From assembly GCA_003451645.1 (NCBI GenBank), contig DMER01000137.1, forward strand, positions 69,163 through 81,152: 11,990 nt of DNA. The letters run 5' to 3'. The notes beneath the pieces are model-generated. The model saw only the letters and a program-made list of their open reading frames with translations. It did not search any database and was not told where the DNA came from. Source of the DNA: Alphaproteobacteria bacterium (GTDB lineage Bacteria > Pseudomonadota > Alphaproteobacteria > Micropepsales > Micropepsaceae). Position numbers and translations under genes: made by a program. Within the stretch, counting starts at the first letter, position 1. Every line of letters starts with the position of its first letter. Shown here piece after piece: positions 7,760 to 11,990 of the stretch.

Positions 7760-8908
7760 TTACAGGGTGAAGCGACGCTTGAGAAGCTGCTCCAAGGCGG
7801 TGCCGGCGGCCGACCCGTCATCCATCCTCAGGTCGAATGCGGGCGGATCGATGGCTTTGATCGTATCGATTGCCTCGCCAAGACTTTGCGCGGTCAGTTG
7901 CGGCAGCGGGAGGTGATGAAGGAGGCCCAGTGCGTGCAAGCGCTCGGCCCGGATCGTCTGCTCCCGTTCGCGGAAAGCCAAGTTGGGGACAGTGATCATT
8001 CGGGCGCCAGCCGCCAAGGTCTCGACGACCGTGTTGTAGCCGCACTGACCGATGACAAGGTTTGCCGCATGAAACCTTGCGGCCAAGTCTGGGATCGCGC
8101 CAACAATCGTCAGACCTGGAGGCGCGCCGGTCCGCGACCAGGCCGCGTTGCTGGTCTCGAAGAAAGGGCCTGCGACAAGGGTCCAAGGTCCCAAGCCAAA
8201 GTCGCGCAGAGCAAAGGCCGCAATAGCCGCCTCGAACAGTGCTTGCCCAGTGCGGCCGCCGCCCGCCGTGACGATGACGCCCGAGCGAGGAATGCTCTTA
8301 CGTTCTGTGTACGGATGAAGGTATCCTGTTTCGATGATGCGATCCGCAATCAGGGCTGCTTCGGGAAAGCTTTCCAAGACTGTGCCGATCCTTTCGTCAC
8401 CGTGGGAGAGGACCAAGTCGAAGTAGCGCATGGCCAGACCGGCCATCCGCTGCGCGCGTTCAGGATCGGATGGCCGCTGCAAAATGTCTCTGACACTCGC
8501 GACCATCAAAGGGCGAGGCTTAAATGTATCGAGATCAGCCAGGATGGGCAGCCACTCGAAATGGAAAATCGGGCGGCCGAACGGAAAGGTCTCTGTAATG
8601 ATCACATGCGGTTTTGCGGCGATGATCGCGGCTCTGAGGGCCTCTATGCGGCCCTGACGCCACACCTCGTCGACCTCGTTCCCGTACTCGTCGCGAATGC
8701 TGCTGCTTTTCAGGTCCGGCGCCTGCGCAGGCGGCAGCTGCACGAACGCAACTGCCGGGTCCGGCTTCAGCATCGGTATTGGCATGCCGCCATGGACCAA
8801 GGTGACGTCGTGAGCGCGCCTGGCCAGCGCGTTGCACAGATGCATTGCGCGGGTCAAATGGCCGAGGCCAAACCGGGTCTGCACCCACATGAGGATGCGG
8901 GCCTTCAT
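7760..8908 (-). CDS. COG4671/MurG-like glycosyltransferase (GT28-type C-terminal domain)
   Basis: This probable cytoplasmic or membrane-associated sugar transferase has 382 residues and a GT-B fold. The N-terminal half has the glycine loop RFGLGHLTRAMHL (12-24), then TETFPFGRPIF (105-115) and VASVRDIL (136-143), which I associate with the COG4671 'predicted glycosyl transferase' family. The C-terminal donor-binding half has VTAGGGRTG (213-221) and the MurG-like QCGYNTVVE (288-296), followed by a basic/acidic segment REREQTIRAERL (313-324). No membrane helix is evident. The ATG at 8908 overlaps the stop of the preceding GT4 gene (ATGA); its own ribosome site is weak, so it probably depends on coupling. 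It is clearly related to the partial transferase at 11228-11990. Donor and acceptor sugars cannot be predicted. It is the last of the four transferases. Confidence 0.9.
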   Translation of the reverse strand: MKARILMWVQTRFGLGHLTRAMHLCNALARRAHDVTLVHGGMPIPMLKPDPAVAFVQLPPAQAPDLKSSSIRDEYGNEVDEVWRQGRIEALRAAIIAAKPHVIITETFPFGRPIFHFEWLPILADLDTFKPRPLMVASVRDILQRPSDPERAQRMAGLAMRYFDLVLSHGDERIGTVLESFPEAALIADRIIETGYLHPYTERKSIPRSGVIVTAGGGRTGQALFEAAIAAFALRDFGLGPWTLVAGPFFETSNAAWSRTGAPPGLTIVGAIPDLAARFHAANLVIGQCGYNTVVETLAAGARMITVPNLAFREREQTIRAERLHALGLLHHLPLPQLTAQSLGEAIDTIKAIDPPAFDLRMDDGSAAGTALEQLLKRRFTL

Positions 8909-10014
8909 GGGCGCGGTCCCGCGCTCAGCAGTGACTCCAAGCGCCGTGCCGCGGCGCCAATGTCGCGATGCGCAGTGACCCAGGCCTGAGCCGACCGGCC
9001 AAGTGCGTGCCGCTCGGCATTGTTTTCGATCAACCGCTGCAAGCCTTTTGCGAACTCTGCTGGGTCGTCAGGATCGTACAAGAGACCGGACACGGTGTGC
9101 TCCACCACAGAGGGGACACCTTTGTGCGCCTCAGCAATCACCGGCAGACCCGCTGCCTGGGCCTCTAGATAGACCAAGCCATAGGCCTCGCCGACCCCTG
9201 GCCACGCAAACAAATCCGAGGCAGCAAAAAGGTCCGGCATCCTGTGCGGTGGAACGGTCCCAAGAAACGTGATCGCGGCGCCAGATTCTTTGAGGTCTGC
9301 GAAGCACCGCTCCACTTGAGGCCGGAGCGGTCCGTCGCCAGCGATGGTCAGTGTGTAGTGCGAGGCCTCTATCCCTGCCAAAGCTGCTGCCAGGCGCGCG
9401 TAGCTTTCGGCCTTTCTCTCGTCGCGCATCATGCCTGCCGTGCAGATCGCGACAGGGCCTCCTGCCTCGCGCTTGCGCGCAACCTGCGCGAAGGGCGCAA
9501 CATCGATGAACGGGGGGAAATCGATAATCTTTTCAAGCGGTGCAATCGGCTGAAGCCCCTGCCGGTCGCGCAGAGTTGCAGCACATAAGTAGTCCGCACT
9601 TTGCAGTGCGCGGAGATTGCCATGGTAGTTCAAGGCCCATGGGCCATGCTCCCGCTTAGCGGCGTAGCTCGGCTCCAAGACGAGATATCTGCAGCCGAAG
9701 ACGGCCTTGAGTTTCGGTCCGATCCAGTCGGGCGACTTGTAATAGGAATGATAGGTCACGACCGCGTCCGGCCTGATGGCGTTAGCCCGAAGCTCCGTGA
9801 TCAGAGCATCGGCGGCTTTCTCTGCTTGGTCACGAAGATGCGCCTGGGTTTGTGGATCGCCATAGGGGTCATAGGCGGTGGGCAGAGTTGGAGCGATCAC
9901 CGGCCGGCCCGTTTGTCGCAATGCGCGCAGCATCAGGCTGGCAATTCTGGGGAGACCTGAGGCGATGCTCTCGTCGGCCCGCTTGATGGCCGAATAATAG
10001 AGTGTGACCGTCAC
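8905..10014 (-). CDS. GT4-family glycosyltransferase
   Basis: This is a retaining GT-B sugar transferase of the GT4 group (369 residues). The C-terminal donor domain carries RDERKAESY (198-206), where GT4 enzymes usually have an R/K pair, then AGDGPLRPQVE (225-235). The canonical E-x7-E pair is present at E276 and E284 (GEAYGLVYLE), followed by AGLPVIA and GVPSVV. The N-terminal acceptor domain (1-180) is less conserved and opens with LYYSAIKRADESIASGLPRI. No signal peptide or clear membrane helix is present. The start is GTG at 10014, overlapping the upstream stop as GTGA. GGTGG and GGGAGG lie upstream within 24 bases, and no ATG alternative fits. It presumably adds one sugar to the same glycan or glycolipid as its neighbours; the sugar is unknown. 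Confidence 0.93.
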   Translation of the reverse strand: MTVTLYYSAIKRADESIASGLPRIASLMLRALRQTGRPVIAPTLPTAYDPYGDPQTQAHLRDQAEKAADALITELRANAIRPDAVVTYHSYYKSPDWIGPKLKAVFGCRYLVLEPSYAAKREHGPWALNYHGNLRALQSADYLCAATLRDRQGLQPIAPLEKIIDFPPFIDVAPFAQVARKREAGGPVAICTAGMMRDERKAESYARLAAALAGIEASHYTLTIAGDGPLRPQVERCFADLKESGAAITFLGTVPPHRMPDLFAASDLFAWPGVGEAYGLVYLEAQAAGLPVIAEAHKGVPSVVEHTVSGLLYDPDDPAEFAKGLQRLIENNAERHALGRSAQAWVTAHRDIGAAARRLESLLSAGPRP

Positions 10015-11231
10015 GATTGACCACCCGCCTCCCGGAGGGCTTGGGCCAGTGATTTGATCGCTCTCTCACCTTGCGCAGAGATCGTGCGCGCAGTTTCGGC
10101 CGCAGCGTGACCTAGCCGTGATCTGAGTCTCTGATCCTGCATGAGTCTGGAAATCGCCAAGGATAGAGGCTCAGGCTCGGCCAAGGTGAGGCATCCGTTT
10201 TGCCCATCACTTATTACTTCTGGGATGCCACCGGCAGCGGTTGCGATACAGGCGAGGCCTGCGGCCATTGCCTCAAGTAGCGCATTGGGGCGGCCATCGC
10301 GGTCGCCGTCCGCCGTAACCTGTGCGGGCAGGACGAAGACATCGGCCGCGGCCAGATGTTGGCGGACCACCGTGTGGGGCTGGCTGCCTAGCAGCCGGAT
10401 GCGGTTTGCGAAGGGATGGTTCGCTAATGAAGCTTTGAGTTCGTCGAGCAGTTCGCCGCCGCCGATCAGGGTCCAGCTCCAGGCAGGCTCAGCGCTTAGC
10501 TTGCGCAAAGCGTCGAGCAAGATGGGCAGTCCCTTCTTCGGCACGGCACGGGCGACCGTCAGCAAAGCTATGGGCCCGCCCGGTTTCGCATGACACGGGG
10601 GCGCTTGGCTCAGATTTAGCTGGTGCGGCCAAAAATGGATGCGATGGGCGTGATCTGGCCCGGCCAAGGTCTGCAACCTCTCTCGGCCCGCTTCATTGCA
10701 GACGGCGACAAAGCGTGCCGACGCAAGCTTCTCCGCCAGGTCCCAGTCCGGCGTGGTCCAAATATCCTTGGCGTGCGCAGAGGCGCTCCAGGTGATCCCA
10801 AGCATCGCCGAGGCATAGCGCGCGACACTGCCCGGTGTATGCAGGAAGTGGGCATGGATGTGCCGGATCATTGGCGGGAGGCTTGCCGCCAAAATGCAGG
10901 CTTGGCCAAACCGGCGGACACGATTTGCTGTCGGATCGCGCACCCAATCCCGCTGAAACTGAGCCCAGGCCATTGAAAATCCAGGCAAGGTAGCCGCCCC
11001 GCGCCAACTGCTGGCGAACACGGCTGGTGCATCAGTAAGGTATTCAGGCAAATACTGGACAGACGCCTTCAGGTTGTGGCCAGCGCCATGATTGGGGTCG
11101 CCTGAGGGCTGCCGCAGCGCCGTCAGCGTGAACTGCAACCCCATGGATTCAAGCTGTTCCAGCTCGTTAGTGATGAATGTCTCACTAATCCGCGGGAATC
11201 CCTTCACCACTATGCAAAGACAGGTTGTCAT
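10011..11231 (-). CDS. GT4-family glycosyltransferase (WcaL / colanic-acid-type)
   Basis: This GT-B sugar transferase of 406 residues begins FPRISETFITNELEQLE (12-28), a pattern typical of exopolysaccharide transferases related to WcaL. It also has HIHAHFLHTPG (124-134) and SAHAKDIW (151-158) in the acceptor side. The donor domain shows VARAVPKKGLPILLDAL (226-242), GGGELLDELK, and RDGRPNALLEAMAAG (311-325). In that last motif the first acid of the usual E-x7-E pair is Asp312, paired with Glu320; this replacement also occurs in WcaL-like enzymes. It ends its donor site with GGIPEVISDG. No membrane helix is evident. The ATG at 11231 overlaps the stop of the preceding gene as ATGA, and I see no good ribosome site, so coupling is likely. 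It is probably part of a surface glycan or glycolipid pathway. Confidence 0.93.
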   Translation of the reverse strand: MTTCLCIVVKGFPRISETFITNELEQLESMGLQFTLTALRQPSGDPNHGAGHNLKASVQYLPEYLTDAPAVFASSWRGAATLPGFSMAWAQFQRDWVRDPTANRVRRFGQACILAASLPPMIRHIHAHFLHTPGSVARYASAMLGITWSASAHAKDIWTTPDWDLAEKLASARFVAVCNEAGRERLQTLAGPDHAHRIHFWPHQLNLSQAPPCHAKPGGPIALLTVARAVPKKGLPILLDALRKLSAEPAWSWTLIGGGELLDELKASLANHPFANRIRLLGSQPHTVVRQHLAAADVFVLPAQVTADGDRDGRPNALLEAMAAGLACIATAAGGIPEVISDGQNGCLTLAEPEPLSLAISRLMQDQRLRSRLGHAAAETARTISAQGERAIKSLAQALREAGGQS

Positions 11232-11990
11232 GGCATGCGGTCTGGCGGGCCCATCCAGGCACTGAAGTGTTGAACGACTCGCTTAACCCCATCGAGAAGG
11301 CCTGGAACCTGGGCTTTTGATGGAGGGGCTTGTGTGGATAAGTTCAAGATTGCCTCTGCGACGTGATCCGGAGAGGCCGGGCTTGTCCCTGGCGGCGGTG
11401 CAAGGTAGCGGCATAGGCCGAGACGGGAGGCGTGCTGAGCCCTGATCAGCTGCTCCTGACGCGGTTCCACACGGGGCAGGATCACAGCGCGGCGATCGAA
11501 AGACAGAATCTCACAAAAGGTGTTGTAGCCGCCCATAGCGACCACCCCTTGAGCTTCCGCCAATCGGCTCTCTAGCCGGGGATCGAAGGTCAAGAGGCGC
11601 AGTTTTTTGAGGGCATTTGCTTGGTGCAGAAACATCTCGCGCTCCTCCATCGGCATGAAGGGGCCAAGGACAATCGTGGCTTCGGGCAGATCGGGGCCGT
11701 GCGCCGCATACGCGCCAAGGACGCTGGATACAAGCTGGGCGCCGTCCCCGCCGCCGCCGGTTGTCACCAAAAGCGGGGTCGCAGGCCCCTCGGACGGCCG
11801 CTGATCGGGCGGACCCCATTGCGGGACCGTGCGGTGCAAATACCCCGTATAGGTCATTTTTGGGTAGACACACGCATCCAAGGGGAGCCCCTGCAAAGGC
11901 TCGTAGATCTCCTTCAGCCCGAAAATCCAAATGTCGTCATAGAGGTCGCGCAAACTGTCGTAGACCCGTTTGCGCTCCCCTTCTGCGCGC
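11228..11990 (-). CDS. COG4671/MurG-like glycosyltransferase, N-terminal part beyond the right edge
   Basis: The frame is open to the edge of the window, leaving 253 visible residues plus the stop. An apparent start at 11953 is a TTG codon inside the gene; the reading continues upstream as RKRVYDS directly joined to LRDLYDDIWIFG, which is internal family sequence. Visible motifs are YDDIWIFG, VTTGGGGDGAQLV and the MurG-like AMGGYNTFCEIL, then LPRVEPRQEQLIRAQHASRLG. These align by eye with the C-terminal part of the protein at 7760-8908. Family members are about 380-400 residues, so roughly 130-150 are missing. It is the first transferase seen in the operon and is coupled to the next by ATGA. 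The substrate is unknown. Confidence 0.9.
   Translation of the reverse strand, partial: RAEGERKRVYDSLRDLYDDIWIFGLKEIYEPLQGLPLDACVYPKMTYTGYLHRTVPQWGPPDQRPSEGPATPLLVTTGGGGDGAQLVSSVLGAYAAHGPDLPEATIVLGPFMPMEEREMFLHQANALKKLRLLTFDPRLESRLAEAQGVVAMGGYNTFCEILSFDRRAVILPRVEPRQEQLIRAQHASRLGLCRYLAPPPGTSPASPDHVAEAILNLSTQAPPSKAQVPGLLDGVKRVVQHFSAWMGPPDRMP

Larger units (their letters stand above)
1279..11990 (-). other. Probable single long transcription unit: four glycosyltransferases, membrane protein, ABC importer
   Basis: Eight genes run in one direction with overlaps or gaps of at most 41 bases. Junctions in transcription order are ATGA, GTGA, ATGA, a 41-base gap, TAATG, 16 bases, 9 bases and ATGA. No terminator-like hairpin with a T-run is visible at the 41-base junction, though an internal promoter there cannot be excluded. 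Cotranscription is inferred from spacing only. Confidence 0.6.

Noticed and set aside
7598..8989. Long plus-strand open frame of 463 codons opposite a glycosyltransferase
   Set aside because: It lies antisense to the clearly recognisable COG4671-type gene at 7760-8908 and spills over its neighbours. Its translation is Arg/Gln/Cys-rich with no family motifs, as expected of a shadow frame in GC-rich DNA.
11951..11953. TTG at 11953 as the start of the right-hand glycosyltransferase
   Set aside because: The frame stays open upstream to the window edge and the upstream residues continue the family sequence, so the gene is cut by the edge.

Overview
The window looks like ordinary chromosome from a Gram-negative, fairly GC-rich bacterium, most likely an alphaproteobacterium. 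Hand-counted lines away from the middle run about 55-65% G+C. The substrate-binding protein and the OppC-type permease resemble large peptide/opine-class importers common in rhizobia and their relatives; this lineage call is recall and inference, not a search. All nine genes lie on the minus strand, so transcription runs from the right edge to the left. I saw no RNA genes, insertion sequences, CRISPR arrays or phage genes.

Right part (7760-11990): four glycosyltransferase genes are packed with 4-base stop/start overlaps (ATGA, GTGA, ATGA). The order of transcription is a COG4671/MurG-like transferase cut by the right edge, two GT4-type transferases, and a second COG4671/MurG-like transferase. 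The set probably builds one cell-surface glycan or glycolipid. No polymerase, flippase or lipid-carrier gene is visible, so the product cannot be named.

Middle and left part (1279-7718): 41 bases after the last transferase, a small two-helix membrane protein with a PH-like domain begins. Its stop codon overlaps the start of a fused double ABC ATPase (TAATG). A periplasmic family 5 substrate-binding protein and two permeases follow, all tightly spaced. Together they form a complete OppABCDF/YejABEF-class importer with both ATPase domains on one chain. The substrate is unknown; peptides, opines and oligosaccharides are all possible in this class.

Left edge (1-1066): after a 212-base gap, the only non-coding stretch over 100 bases, comes a HlyD/MacA-type periplasmic adaptor running off the left edge. 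It probably belongs to a separate efflux operon whose MacB-like pump or RND partner lies outside the window.

I did not find a clearly new system. The points most worth a second look are the paralogous transferases bracketing two GT4 enzymes, the PH-like membrane protein coupled to the importer, and a low-GC, rare-codon patch around 7081-7400.
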